DNA of 64,000 bases from Spirogloea muscicola (lineage: Eukaryota > Streptophyta > Zygnematophyceae > Spirogloeales > Spirogloeaceae). The stretch covers positions 72,043 through 136,042 of the forward strand of contig WELB01000097.1 in the NCBI GenBank assembly GCA_009602725.1. The letters run 5' to 3'. This document shows positions 46,397-58,636 of the stretch, piece by piece. A program made the translations under genes and the position numbers. The stretch's first letter is position 1. Every line of letters begins with the position of its first letter. Below the pieces are notes generated by a model. That model was not told where the DNA came from. It made no database searches and saw only the letters and a program-made list of their open reading frames with translations.

Positions 46397-46536
46397 GGCG
46401 GCTGGCGCGGGGGAGGGGGAAGGGCGGGGCCGGACTCTAGGGTCTCGATTAGAAGACCTAAGCCTTAAACCCTCCAGCTCAGGTTTAGTCCTGACCCCCG
46501 GGCTGCCTACTGCCCGCCGACGTGGGGGCGCTGGCC
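46397..46536. promoter_or_regulatory. Compact bidirectional promoter between uL15c and HAD-IB genes
   Basis: Only 140 bp separate the two start codons. The core contains an AT-richer patch (tctcgattagaagacctaag, then ccttaaaccc) inside otherwise GC-rich DNA. Divergent transcription from this interval is inferred from gene positions. Confidence 0.6.
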
Positions 46537-48261
46537 ATGGCGGCCCCGCCGCTGGCGGCGGCGGCGGCGGCGGCGGCGGTAAGCGGGGCACCACTTGTGG
46601 AAGCAGAGCTTGCCGGACGCCGGCGGCGTCCTCCCTGCGCTGCGCCGCTGCCAAGCTCGGCTCGTCCACGGGCAGCTGCCGCTGGCAACAGCGCCGGGAG
46701 CAGCATTGGCGGCGGCGGCGGCGCTGGCGGCGGCGGCGGCGGGGAGAGGGCGGCGTTCTTCGACGTGGACGGGACGCTGGCGGCGTCGAACGTGGTGGCG
46801 GCGTACGCGGTGGCGCGGTGGCGCGAGCTGGCGCCAGTGGCGCGCGCCGCCTGGCTGCCCTTCTTCGCCGGCAAGGCGCTGGCGTACCTGGCGCTGGATG
46901 CCGCCGACCGCGCCGCCTTCAACCGCGCCTTCTACCGCAACTACGCCGGCCGCGCCGCCTCCTCCAAGCCCGCCATGGCGGCGCTCGTGCACCAGCAGTA
47001 CCTGGCGCCCAGGTACGGGGCGCCAAGCAATGGCGCCCAGTAGCTCCGCCAGCCCCCGCTGCTGCCCGGCCTGCCAGAGCTACGCGGTGCCCAGCACTGA
47101 TGGCGACCCTCCGCCGCTTCCTGCAGGTCCTTTGCCGCCGCGCAGGCGCACATCCGGAGCCTCAAGCAGCAGGGCTTCCGCATCGTGCTCGTCACTGGCG
47201 GCCTCGACTTCTTGGTCGCACCGCTGGCCGCGGAGATCGCAGCAGGTGGCGGGCCCCCCTCCGCACACGCCGGCTGCGGGCCCGTTGGGCTGTGCAGCTG
47301 CCTGTGTCACCTCCGTCGTCTTTTCCTTTTGTTTGTCGGCCTGGCCCTCGACAGAGTGCAGAGGCTGGCAGTTCCAGGCCCGCAGCTAGTCGTTTCAGAG
47401 CGAAGGTTGCATGCGTGCACTATCATGGTGCTCCGTGTGCGCCACGGGTGTGTGCACGGTCCTTGACCCTCTGCACTTCTCTTTCTGTGAACCACAGAGG
47501 CTCAGCGTGCCTGACGAAGTGCCGCTTTAGCGAGCCGAGCTGAGAGTGACTGATGCTGGGCGACGGTTGCTAGGAACCCGTGGAGACTGACGCGCTGGCT
47601 CGTGGCTTCGACCCTCCACAGATGCTGTCTTTGCTGCCTCACTTGTAGAGGAGAAAGGCAGGTATAGCAACTGTCATGTACGATTCACTATTGTGATCAA
47701 GCTGAAATAGAAGCACATGCAGTGGTTGTTCAAGGAAGTCCGGCTTGCCCCTTACTCCTGCTTGTGGCTTTGCTCTATGGCAGGCACTAATAGTCGCTTG
47801 CAGTGCGTCTGAGCATGCAGGTTCACTGGCGAGCTGCAAGGCGCTGCACTTGGCAGTGCCGAGAAGGGCGCAATTGTCCGGGCATATGCAGCTGAGAACG
47901 ATATTTCTCTGGCGAGCTGCCACGCGTACGGCGATAGTATCGCTGACTTGGCCATGCTGGAAAGTGTGGGTGTGCCTCCCCCCACTCATGTTGGCAGTAT
48001 TTGCTAGCAAGAGGACGGCACTGCAGTTGAAGACAACGAAGCAACTCTTGTCACTTGGTAACCACCCCGTGCAGTTGCAAATTTTCTGTAAGGCCAGACA
48101 TGTACTAGCATTAAAATTATCCTATGTTTATGTTGTCTTGCTGTGTATTGTCCTGACAGGTTGGACATCCTCATGCAGTGAGGCCAGACTCCCGGCTGAA
48201 AAAGTTAGCGGTGCAGCGATCTTGGCCCATCATAGACTGGTCTATACCCACAGCAACATAG
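46537..48261 (+). CDS. HAD superfamily subfamily IB phosphatase
   Basis: Exons 46537-47012, 47127-47245, 47622-47661, 47821-47965, 48160-48261 give 293 aa. HAD motif I is FFDVDGTLAASNV (nucleophile and acid Asp). Motif II is VLVTGGLDFLVAPLA. DAVFAASLVEEKGRFTGEL is the usual IB stretch, motif III is the Lys in GSAEKGAIV, and motif IV is AYGDSIADLAML. A final VGHPHAVRPDSRLKKLA and WPIIDW match the family ending. The first ~75 residues are Ala/Arg/Ser/Gly-rich and may be an organelle transit peptide. The subfamily includes phosphoserine-phosphatase-like enzymes and domains that act on lysophosphatidic or glycerol-3-phosphate substrates; the substrate here is not predictable. Confidence 0.88.
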
Positions 48262-48396
48262 GGACCTGGATGACAGCAAGCTCATCTTCTGCCATGCAGA
48301 CTGTGCAATGGCATTGCCCCAAGCCGATGCAATACTTCCGTTGTCTATTCGTCGCAAATAGAGCGTACCCTGTTTTATGCATTCCTCGAGGCTTCA

Positions 48397-48425
48397 AGAA
48401 AGAAAGAAAGAAAGAAGAAAGAAAA
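48397..48425. repeat. (GAAA)n microsatellite
   Basis: About seven GAAA/AAGA units in the region between the HAD-IB and PI4K-gamma 3' ends. Confidence 0.85.
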
Positions 48426-48716
48426 TGCGAAGCATTGCCACGGCCATTATAGGACAATTTGTACACAAGGCGCGAAAATATGCTGCCTGCAAGGATGAGA
48501 CCATGAGCGTCTGGCTAGTACCCTCTGTTGCCAACAAGCATATACATTACACCGCTGAGGTGATGCTGAGTCAGCTAAGACAATCCCCAGATCAGGTAGT
48601 TGAGAGCGAGCAGCTAAAATACATGAATAAAACAATTGTGGGCCTGCTGAGGCTATCTTTTGGCACTGAGCTGGCGGTAGTGTGGGTAAAAGGATTCAAA
48701 TTGATAAGCAGGGCTG

Positions 48717-51700
48717 TCAGAATTGGCAGGACGTGCCAAGGCGCTGAGCGCTTGTGCTGCTGGTCCGACGACGTCGTCTGCACGCTTCATCCACAATATC
48801 CTTGAAGCAGTCTACAAATGCCTCCCATAGCTGCTCGCTCAGATCCGCCAGGGTAAGAGGCTCAGCTTGGCGCAGCTTTCCGCTAGCCAACGATGGCACT
48901 TTTCCTCCAGGCGAGAATGAGAACGCAGCCTGCTGGAAGCTGCTGCCAGCTGCCTTTGGGTGCCAGCGAGGAGTCACTGGGGCCGTCTTGCCATTGGTGT
49001 ACAAAGTGTTGTTCAGGCTTGTGCTCCGAAGCCCCTGACCCTTTACGACTGTAGCTGAGGGCCACTTCCTTGTTGCCTGGTGCACTTCTGCGTCCAGTAC
49101 ATTCGCATGGCCATCTGTTCCCCGCAACAGATCGAAGCCTGACAAGCCTCCTCGCGGCGCAAAATTGGGTGGCGACAGGCCTTCACCTTCTTCCTTCAAG
49201 CTCATCATTGAAGTGGTGAAGCTCCCTGGCGTTGTGAAAGCATCACAAGACAGCGGCGATGGCGAGAGAGACTTGGCGGAGTAAACAACATAGGGGCTGA
49301 CTGGGAGAAGTGAATGCTGGAGAGGGCGGGAGTAGTCAGCTGTCAGACCCAACGAGGCACAGTCCTCGTCTGCGTTATCTTGATCGGCATCCAAACCCAT
49401 GTCAAGGTCAAACTGCTCAGAGAGTGTCTCCAAATCTTGATCAGCTCCAGGAGAAGTACAAATCTCACCAGACAATTCACGAGAGCTTGCCTCTTCAACC
49501 TGATACATTAAGAAGGTACTTGTAAGTGATACGCGTCTTAAAAAAGCCTCACAAAACTGCTGATTGATTGCCAGCATAAGATGACATGCTTCTGCATTTG
49601 ATAAGCTTGTCATATGTGAAACATTCAAGCTCAAAAGGAATCTGGCATCTCCATATGCCTATTTGCTGGCTGTGAATACTTGTACACATTCTGGCAAAGG
49701 CAAGGACTGGCACAAGGACGCTGGAGAGAAAAGCCGACCTGGTATTTAGCCAAGAAGCAGGCTGTCTCGAATTCACTAGGCTCCTCATCAAGTCCACAGA
49801 TCTCCCGACTCATCATTGCACCAATATCCGCCAGAGTCAAACCAAGAGCAGCAGCGCACTTCAAGAACGTGGTGGCAAGCACCAGCATGCGCAGGCAGCC
49901 CTCTCGAAGCATGGGAAGCTCCGCCCGCAGCATATTCACTTCCTTGTAGACGTCAAGCTTGTCAATGTAGTCCAGCTCCTCAGCTGAAAATGGATGTGCC
50001 GCCTAAGTTTGCCACTTGGCTGACCAGTTAGTATCCCGACTCACTTGTAGCTCTCGGAGCAAAGCTTGAATTGATCCAGTCAGCTGAGGTCAAGCCAACA
50101 GGACATTCAAGATAATGTCACAAGCCTCCTAAGAATTCTGTGACTTTGGCGATTGCCAACACCTCTGACATTTAAGAGGGCTGGAATCATCTTGCTTGTA
50201 ATTCCTTTCAGCAACCCATAACTTGGTCTGAGAATATTGTGCAAGCAAGTACCTGAGGCCAGTGAAGCCACTCAAAGTAAGCTGACTCTAGAGTCTCAGG
50301 TAGACAAAAGCCATGATCAATGGGTATAAGGTCAACCACATCCTCCACAGTCAAAGCGGACGAGCTCCTGTGCAGTTCCCTGCTCCGGCACCGTCTCACA
50401 AGTATATTTCCTGTGAACCAACGCCAGCAATATAGCACGTGACTCTGGCAACATCGTCATGTGAGACGTTGTCCTCAGCACTGATTGACCAGAAGAGGGC
50501 TACTTGAGAAAATTTTGAGCAAGATGACTAGGAAGGCTTACTGACAACCTTGCATCAAAATCATCTCTCGTACTACTGGACAACGAGGGGTGTGCATTTG
50601 AGAAGGACCATAACATACGCTCACCGGCATGCCTATCTGTATTGAAGACACGAAGATCAAGAATTGCAATACGGTGAACAGCAGCAACAGGGAATCTTGA
50701 AGTCCCATGCTCACTGGCATCATAGTCATGCTGGACATATTCCTGGAAAGACCCAATTTTAGACAGCATGCCTCTGGTGCTCTTGAAGTCCTTCGCAGCA
50801 TGGAAGATGGGGTGTGTAATTTTGACCATTGCCGTTGCTGGGACGCTGGCAAAATTGTCATGATCTAACAAGTACGCTGCAACCTCCCTGACACCTGCTT
50901 CTCCAACACGTATTGCCCGTTTCAGGCCTGGCTGTCCAAGAAGTCGCCCTGTGTAGCCATTTGGATTGTTAGGGGCAAACGGCTCTTCATCGGTTGGCTT
51001 CACTATGCTAATGTTGCTGCCGTGCCTGTTCCTGAAGTAATATGCACCTCCAAGACCCCCCGTGGCCTGGGCTGGCTCCACACCATAGTCAAGTGCAGCT
51101 GCTGCCTCTCGCAGCAGGTATTTGATCTTCTTACAGCAATTGATACTTCCCACGATTTCAAAAGGCTTGCTCTTGTCTTTCACGAGTGGTGTTGGAGGAA
51201 GTGGTGACAGGCATGGACTGCTGGAGCTCCTGCTCAAATCCCTCGTCAGAAGTAATGCTGCATCGTTACGTACCTGCCAAGGAACACATAGCATTGTAAC
51301 GTCTGGTCAGGAGTTGAACCTGTGCCCATACACAATGTCACCTGCATATATAATGCTCTTGACCGATGCCAGAAATTGAGCAACCTTGTCACTGCAACAG
51401 CAATGTATTGTGCTAACAACATCATTGTATCCAGGCTGACTCAGATCTGGTGTAGCTGCTTACAAACCTGTGCCTAGTACTCGCTACTGCACGTATTATG
51501 CAAATACAGGCAGCCATGCAAGGCTTGGAACCACTATCCTCTTCCTCAGCACTTGAAGCTAAGAGAAGCAGTACCTCACTGAGGTCCTCTCCAAGAACAT
51601 GGTCGCCAAAGACAAGGTCGCAATGTTCAGTAGGCACTCTCAATGCTGCCTGGACCTTCTTCTTCACCGTCTCTGCTTTGTCGGCTCGATCCACCTCAAG

Positions 51701-51828
51701 GCCTACCACATTGCCATTCTCGGTTTGCACAAAGATCCGTCTTCTGCCAACCTGATGACACCACCACGAATGTGGTCAGCAACCAGCGAGCATACCTTAT
51801 GTGGCTTTCCATGGTGAACATTGAGCAT
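48717..51828 (-). CDS. Phosphatidylinositol 4-kinase gamma with one ubiquitin-like domain
   Basis: Translation probably starts at the ATG at 51828 (MLNVHHGKPHK) and enters a ubiquitin-like domain (RIFVQTENGNVVGLEVD, CDLVFGDHVLGEDLS) on the next exon. The kinase region reads GGLGGAYYFRNRHG, KPTDEEPFAPNNPNG, IRVGEAGVREVAAYLLD, HRIAILDLRVFNTDRHAGE (catalytic loop) and LIPIDHGFCLPE (metal-binding motif), all typical of plant PI4K-gamma. Then EELDYIDKLDVYKEV, a helical segment ending FLAKYQ, and the last exon 49499-48717 with a Ser/Pro-rich tail and LWEAFVDCFKDIVDEA. Plant members have two Ubl domains or one; lipid-kinase activity is not shown for all of them and some phosphorylate proteins. Divergent from the CHCHD gene. 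Confidence 0.9.
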
Positions 51829-53191
51829 GTTTCCCTCTTTGTGCAAGGGCAATATAGTAAGAGCTGACATTATGCAGACATACAACAATATACACCATGA
51901 CATTGGTGACATTCGAGAAGTGACGATAATGCAAGGTCGAGTAATTACTAAAATGCTGATTATAAATTCTTGTTAATTGCTTTGTGCATCTGAGTTTCTT
52001 TTTGGAAAAAGGGAGAAGTACAGCAACAGAGTGGAGGAGCCGGGGAGCAATTTTCATGGGCAACAACATTGGAGATGCAGTCAGGTACGAGAGAAGAAAA
52101 ATCATACCTGCCTCCCTGGGCTGTAATTTGCGAGGAGGACATCAGGCACCGGGATGGGTGACCGGACCTGAACAGGGCCACCGCTGTGCGGCATGTCCCA
52201 GGATATTTGCGACCATGCCTCGTCCCTGAGGCGTCAATCTGCGTGGCATTCACATCGTGCCTGCTATGCAAAGGCAGCAGTCCACCATGACTGCAAGCCC
52301 CTGGCTCGAGCTGGTGCTCGTGAGGAACTCCAGAAGCTGTCTTCCACCAGCTAAGCAGGAGCAGGAGTCCACGTTGCGATGCAGCGGCCCAGCACTAAGA
52401 GCAAGTGAGCGATGAACGCTGTCCGGGGTCCTGATCCACCAATGTGCTGCCCGTGAGCGGCAGGAGCAGCTGGTGAGCGGCGACCGCAACAAGCCACCCG
52501 GCTGGAGGCTTGCAGCAGCTGTCTGACGACCGCAGGCTCCCGGCCGTGTTCCTGCCCTTACGAGGCGCAAGGCAGCACTTTGCGCCGTCGCACAAGGCCC
52601 CGCGGGCAGAAGGCGGCGATCAGGCTCCGAGGAAAGAGAAGAGAGAGAGCCTCTCCAGCGGCACCGGCGCGGCAGCACGGCAGGCGATGCGACCGGTGCG
52701 AGCCGAGAGCTGGCGCCACCGCAGCCGGCGGCAGCGGGCGCTCCCCTCGGCCTTCCGCCGCCGCCGCCGCCGCNCCAGCGAGCGCCAGGCGCAAGGAATC
52801 TGCGCCGGCGCGGAGCGAGCATTCCTCTGCGGGGCTCTGAGCCGCGGCCAGCAGGGTCCGGGCGCCTGGCGCCCGTCAGGCGGGCGCTGCGCGCCGTGGC
52901 GGCCGCCCCCGCTGGCCGCCGTTCGATCAGGCCTCGCAGAGGACCGCCGCGCACCGCCCGCTCTGGCCCCCGCAGTGGCGCGCCCGAAGGTTCCGGCGGG
53001 CGCTTACGGCGCACCACCCCCGCGGCGCCGTCCCGTTAGCGCACGCCCCGCCGTCAGCCAGCAAACCCTAGCGCAAGGCCCCCTCCCCAATGCCTCTCCC
53101 GCGCACACTGTCTCACCTCCACGTCTCCTCTTCGCCCCCGCCGCCGCCGCCGCAGCCGCCGCCGCGCCGCCGCCGCCGCACCGTCGACGCC
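51829..53191. promoter_or_regulatory. Divergent 5' region of PI4K-gamma and CHCHD genes, very GC-rich at right
   Basis: 51829-52250 is AT-richer and shows no gene. 52250-53190 is extremely GC-rich, with long compositional frames on both strands and a single N at 52774. No frame has recognisable content. It probably holds both promoters and 5' UTRs, possibly noncoding first exons. Confidence 0.5.
52774..52774. other. Single-base assembly ambiguity
   Basis: An N in a (CCG)n tract of the PI4K-gamma/CHCHD divergent region. Confidence 0.6.
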
Positions 53192-54806
53192 ATGGCACGC
53201 AGCCGCTCCGGTACGCGGCCCCGCCCGGCCTCCGCAGCGCAGCCAGCGCGCGGGCTTGGCCCGCTGTCCGCTCCGCTTTACTCACCCTGTTCCGCCACGT
53301 CCAACCATCGATCAAGCTAGCTTCGAGTCCTCGGACGCGCCTACGCAGCGCCACCTCCGTCAAGCGGCGTCCCCCGCGACGTGCCTTTGTGCCGGGCACG
53401 CCACAGCAGCTCAGACATGTCGTCGACCGAGCCAGCAAATCGCTGACTGACATCCTGTGACGCCATGCTTGCGCGGGTCGTGCAGCTCCTGCCCGCCGGG
53501 CCCCTCCTCCGCGGCCGATGGCCTCGCGTGCTCCGCCTCCGCAGCCAGGCATGTCGCTCAGCGCTCCTTCCTCGGCCTCTTGCGGCAGCAGTAGCTAGAG
53601 GGCTCCTTCTCAGACATGCCGCCAAAGCTGGGACAAGCTTAGCTGCACTTGGTGGGCAAATCTGGACACGCCACCAAGCCTGTCAGCGAGAAGCGGACTA
53701 TCGACGCACTCTCAGCGTGCTGCAGGATTTGCAGACCTGTTTAGAAGGGAGAACTGTGGCCAGGGCTCTTGACACATAGTTGGCCTTAGGCGCTTTGTAT
53801 AAGCCGAGCGATGATAGAATCTTAGATCCTTGCTGACCAGCAGCACGGGACAAAGCTGGGTGCACGGCTATCAATCTGATGGGAGAAAAGGAGGCTAGCT
53901 GGATCTAAAGCCCTGAAGCGTAGGACTTACCATCCTTGTCTTCGGTGCGCTGACTGTCAATTGCATCTGTGGCAGTGCACCGTGCTCCTCCGCCAGCTCC
54001 CATGCAGCAGCCAAGTGGTGGTGGCGGTGGCATGTTTGCCGGCATTGGGTCTACCATTGCTCAGGGTATGACAGCAGCTATTGCAGCCTCTCCATTTTGT
54101 CAAGCTCTCATATGGCTAAGTTAACCTGTATTTAGAGGAGGAGGAAGCTAGATTTCCAACACATTTGAGGCCCTGCAGTGTTATATGTGCATCCTCCTGA
54201 TGTGTTGCCTGTTGCTGCGCCCTGAGATTGGTTCGTTGCTGATTGGTTCGTTGATTGCTTCATGGGTGTATACAGGCTTGGCTTTTGGCACTGGTAGTGC
54301 GGTTGCACACAGGGCCGTGGATTCTGTCATGGGCCCTCGCTCTGTTGTTCACGAGCACAGCGCGGTTCCTGAGGCTGCACGGCCTGCTCCTGATTCCCCT
54401 TATGCGTACACAGCCGTCTCTGCTGATTCCTGCGTGAACCAGGCCAAGGCCTTCCAAGATGTGCGGCATCCCTCTTGACCTTGCAAAAAGCTCCGAAAAT
54501 CTCAGTGCTTGCTCTGATGGTGGATGCCTATGTTGGACATTCTCATACTTGCCTGTCACTTCCTACACTGAGCTCCCTAGCGCTGCACGGCAAGGTATCA
54601 CTGACATCAGTGAAATTAATGTTGTGGCTGCCATGGTTGGTGTACTCGCGTGGTCCAACACTGTTGTGCAGTGCATCTCCTTTAATAATGAGGAGATTGG
54701 CAAATGTCAGTTCTACCTTGACATGCTCAAGCGGTGCAGGGGTGAGGCTTCAGGTGGGCTTATAGCACCGAGTTTTATCTGTTTAGGGTTTAGGATTTGG
54801 GTTTAG
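53192..54806 (+). CDS. CHCHD2/CHCHD10-like twin-CX9C mitochondrial protein
   Basis: Exons 53192-53210 (MARSRS), 53976-54065, 54276-54460, 54672-54806 give 142 aa. Features: a short basic start, a Pro/Gly segment (APPPAPMQQPSGGGGG in part), the conserved hydrophobic glycine-zipper-like stretch MFAGIGSTIAQ and GLAFGTGSAVAHRAVDSVMG, then the CHCH domain with CVNQAKAFQD-C and CQFYLDMLKRC, both CX9C. Homologues reside in the mitochondrial intermembrane space, where Mia40 oxidises the cysteine pairs, and take part in cristae and respiratory-chain maintenance. The C-terminal 20 residues run into telomere-like sequence up to the stop. That tail is unlike the family, so a further intron is possible. 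Confidence 0.85.
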
Positions 54807-54826
54807 GGTTCAGGGTCTAGGGTCAA
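54781..54826. repeat. Interstitial telomere-like repeats (TTTAGGG type)
   Basis: gtttagggtttagga, then tttgggtttagggttcaggg and tctagggtc: about six exact or degenerate TTTAGGG units. The CHCHD stop codon lies inside it. Confidence 0.8.
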
Positions 54827-55559
54827 GGAGCGCAGGCTGTGCTCATTCAAGCCCTTGTGAAATAGCAGCAGATGCAACCTGATTAGCTTCGTCAAGAAGT
54901 TGTTGCATATACTGACAGAGCTTCCCCTTTGTCTAATCTTTGCAGCTTCTCCTACGATGGCTTTGTGAGGTGATCTCTGACCCACCTCGCAATTGTCTGA
55001 GAGGCTGTTAGATCATCAATACAGCGAAGACTACGTTTCCAAGTGTTGGATTGGTTGGGTTGGGCCATCTGCCTGAATATGCGACATCAGTACATTCTTG
55101 ACTTGAAAAAGCCATACTGTTTCAAACAATGAACAATCAATGACATTGGACCATTGGTCAGAGACTGCAATGTGCTGCCCTTCAAGTTATCGCCTTCACG
55201 CAAAGGCTGGATGTTTCATTGTCTTTGGAATGTGTGCTGCATGTGTCTGTGGAGCATAAATCCGAAGGACTCAGAGACTGAAAGAGAAAAAGGTTCTCAT
55301 TCCTTTCACAGGACGATATACATGTGCATGCCGTGCAGATTGCATGTGCGTAGTATAAATCAGTGCACCACACTCTTGCTAGGGGGTTCCAACTTGAAAT
55401 GTTGGGCAAACGCATAGCAAGCAGCCAGGTACTTATAAACTGATATTGCGACTGGGAGCTGTATCTAGTGCTTGCTGACATCAAATCTAGTACCATTGAC
55501 AGATTCGTCACTTGAATACCAAGCAAGATTGTGGGCGATCCTGCTTGCTCTGTGCGACT
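54827..55559. other. Intergenic region between CHCHD and EGY3 genes
   Basis: 3' ends converge. I see no supported coding sequence. AT-richer than the gene starts. Confidence 0.5.
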
Positions 55560-58455
55560 CTAGAAATTATCACTCCTCCAGAAGGGTGGGGTGTACAGCA
55601 CACTTGGGAAGGTGCCTGCACTGTTGGGAAAGAGTGCAAGGAGGCAGAAAACTGCAAGGGCCACACCCAAGATCATTCTGCCCTGTCCCAGCTCCGAGAT
55701 CTCGTCCTGGGCAGGCAGCTCCTCGCCATTCCGGAAAAAGGCTGCCACAAAGGCCCAGATGAAGCTGAGTGTGCTGCCAGTGAGGCCGCCCACACCCAGA
55801 ATGCCTGTTGTGACCAGGGACAGGACTGCTGCAGTCCTTCGGCCCAGTAGGGCCTGCGCAATCCTGCCGCCCTCCAGCCTCCCAGCAGGCAGCAGATTCA
55901 ACGATGTAACCACAATACCTGCGCAACAAGCAGCCCCGAGCAGTGAGCTACAGATAAAGCACCCCGAGGACGAGACACTCGGCAAATATGGTCAAATTTA
56001 CAGATGTTACAAAAAGCGACCGCAGTGCAGAGACTGTAGCTGCTCAGAAGCAGCTAATCTGTGATTGCCGAACAACACGCACCAAGCAGCCCCGCTAAGG
56101 CAAGCGGATCCACTGGAACGCCCAATCCTTCCTTAGCTTGTGGAAGAACATTGCCAAGCTCATCGCTGTACGGTCCAATAACATACTGAACGAAGGAAAG
56201 CAGTGGATTGTTGAAGAAGAACTGTGGTTGGATGTATCTGCAGGTAAAGAGACAGTCGTCCTGAGTGACAGTGATCCACCAACACGGGCCAACAGTCTCT
56301 GGTATTCCTGTAAAGATCAAAGTGCGACCATGCTGCACATCGGCCAACCTTTTGAACACAGCAGTTTGGATTGCAGTTTGGATTGGGTGAGAGACGACAG
56401 TCATGAAAGCAAGGTGTTCGTTCTTACAGTGCATTGTCGCCGCCAGCAAGGTCGCCGTCCAGGTAGAATGCAGTCGCAGCCAGGAGGAAAGAGGTCACGA
56501 GTGCTGAAGTCACTCTTGCAGCTGGGATATCAAAGAGGGCCTTCTTGTTTGGGAGGAGGGATTCAAAATTGTTCTGTGCTCCCAAGCAGCCAGTCCAATT
56601 GGACGGGATGAGGAAGGTCGGACTGAGCGTCACACCATACTTGGCTGCTGTCAACCTTGTTGCAATCTGAAAGGCAAGTACAAAGTAGACAATCTGTCAA
56701 ATCTTTGGCGCAATGCCAGCTGTGGCAACTTGAGAGTAGCAGCATGAGGATCTATGCTCATATATCTCACGATGGGCAAGCGTCAGATTTGCAGAGGCTG
56801 TGTGGCTCTTTCCGGCCACTGATGAGTGCATGGCCAATGAGCCACAGCTGCTGGTAGATAATTGTCTGAATGATGTGCCTACCCATCACTTACCCACGAA
56901 CAAAACAGTAAGTCAAGACAATGTGCAAGCTGCCTCTCACCTCGGATGTCCCAAGGATGGTGAGGAACCCTCCAAATAGAGGCAGTGACCGTGCCACAAA
57001 GTCATCAAAGGTGGCATCTGGCGTGAGGAAGAAGCCGCTCATGAGGGCCACCGTCCCAAGCGTGGTAACCCCGAGCAGGGTCGCAACGGTGTAGCCCAGG
57101 GGATTGTTCAATTTCAGCGCACTAAATTGGAGATCAATCTCTGCCTTGGGTTGCACGACGCAGACCTGATGATGTGAAGAGCATTGGCAACGGTGTTAAA
57201 ATGGGGATTTCCCACAGGCCAGCAATCAAAGAGCTGGAGTGGAGCACGCAGCTGCAGTTTGCAGGTGACTTAGGGCTGAGATCAGGCAGGCTCGACCTGC
57301 TTCACTTCCTCCCCAGCCTTCTCCTGCATGAACCAGAGGTCCACTTCGCGGCCTGCATTAGCACATACATCCAAGACCACATTATTAGCTGGATCTGGCA
57401 CTTATGATAGCACTCACATGTCTACACCACCAGCTTTTAGCAGGTCAAGGAAAGAGGTATCAGGCGGGGGTAGCAGGTCAATCCCTGAGGTTTGTTTTGG
57501 AGACTTGTCAAGCGGACGTCAAGGCAGCTGCAATGCGGTAGTGGGCAATATATAAGTACCTGCTGCTTCCTGAAGACGGTTCTCAAGGACGGGCTTGACT
57601 TCAGCAATAGGTTTCCGCATGTTGCCAATGAAGATACCTCCATCACCAAAGCGGCGCACGTCCGTGGCAAAGAATGTGTCAGACTTGAAGCACTCCTTCA
57701 GCTGCTCCACCACACATCCACAGACGTGAAGTCAGCAGCTGGGTCATCAATTCAGCCTCGCGCAAGTCAACCCGCTCCTACCTCGAAGCCAACCAGCACA
57801 CTGAGTCAGGAGCCAAGCTCTTGAGTCTCAGACTACTTGCAGCGGTCGTTGGTCGTCTCAGCCGCTGTGCTACAGACCTTCTGGAGGTCAAGGGCTTTGT
57901 AGGTGCCTTCGGCCTTCTCGAGCCGCTCCTTCTCCTTGACAACGGCGTTCCTGACAGCCTTGGACAGGAGGCCGCGGATGAAGCCCGGGTGGTCCTCGTT
58001 GTCCAGCTCCTTCAGCCGCTCCTCCGCCCGCTGCTTCTCCAGCTTGAGCGCCGCTTCTGCGGGCCCCACCGTCCGGTGAGGCAGATCCAACAGGAGGCAC
58101 AGCCGCGTGCACACCGACTGATGGCTCATCGGGAGCACCCTAACACGTAGACGCGGGAACATGGGGCGACACAGCTGCACGCTGTTAGCGGCCAGGACGC
58201 CGTCAGCCCCGACGTGGGCTGCCGGCGGTCCATACCAATGGAGGGGTTGGCGACGAACTGCCGGAACTCGGCCTCCTTCTTGGGGTCCCGCTTCGGCTCC
58301 TCCTTCTTCTCCCGCTCCTTCTCGGCGGTCGACCCCGCGCCCTTCTTGTCGTCCTGGCCCTCGGCTGCGCGCGCCACGCCCGGATGCGGCCGCGCCGCGC
58401 GCGAGCGCTGGCGCCTGGCTTTCGCGAAGCTCGCCGTCAGCCGCTCGCAGCGCAC
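55560..58455 (-). CDS. EGY3: EGY3-like inactive site-2-protease homologue of plastids (first exon unresolved)
   Basis: Eight minus-strand exons join with consistent phases: 58455-58236, 58056-57878, 57701-57560, 57352-57297, 57165-56941, 56666-56428, 56237-56083, 55918-55560 (about 524 aa). Order: basic transit-like start; charged coiled coil (AEKEREKKEEPKRDPKKEAE); CFKSDTFFATDVRRFGDGG; then membrane region GYTVATLLGVTTLGTVALM, LPLFGGFLTILGTSE, YGVTLSPTFLIPSNWTGCLG, PLLSFVQYVIGPYSDELGN, SLNLLPAGRLEGGRIAQAL, FVAAFFRNGEELPAQDE. Where EGY1/EGY2 have HExxH, this reads TSEIATR, and the distal motif has EGG in place of DGG. That is the EGY3 pattern: a protease fold without the zinc-binding residues. 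EGY3 is a plastid stress-related protein in plants. An upstream first exon is likely in the GC-rich block near 58.5-58.75 kb. Confidence 0.88.
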
Positions 58456-58636
58456 CTGCACCAGGAACGGCCATCCATCAGGCCGTCCGATCGGCGGCCG
58501 CGGCCCGGCTTGACAGAGCCGCGGAGCCGTGCGCCGAAGGCGGAGCGCGCAGCAGCTCGGCCGCAGCGCGTTGCGGGCAAGGCCGTCCCTGCAGGCCGAC
58601 GGGGGCGTGCCTGAGAGCCGGTGGGGCGGGCCAGCG

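Noticed and set aside
46026-47543. 505-codon plus-strand open frame
   Set aside because: It spans the antisense of uL15c exon 1, the promoter and an off-frame reading of the HAD gene. The Arg/Ala/Pro composition is typical of a GC-rich shadow frame, and the HAD motifs are in another frame.
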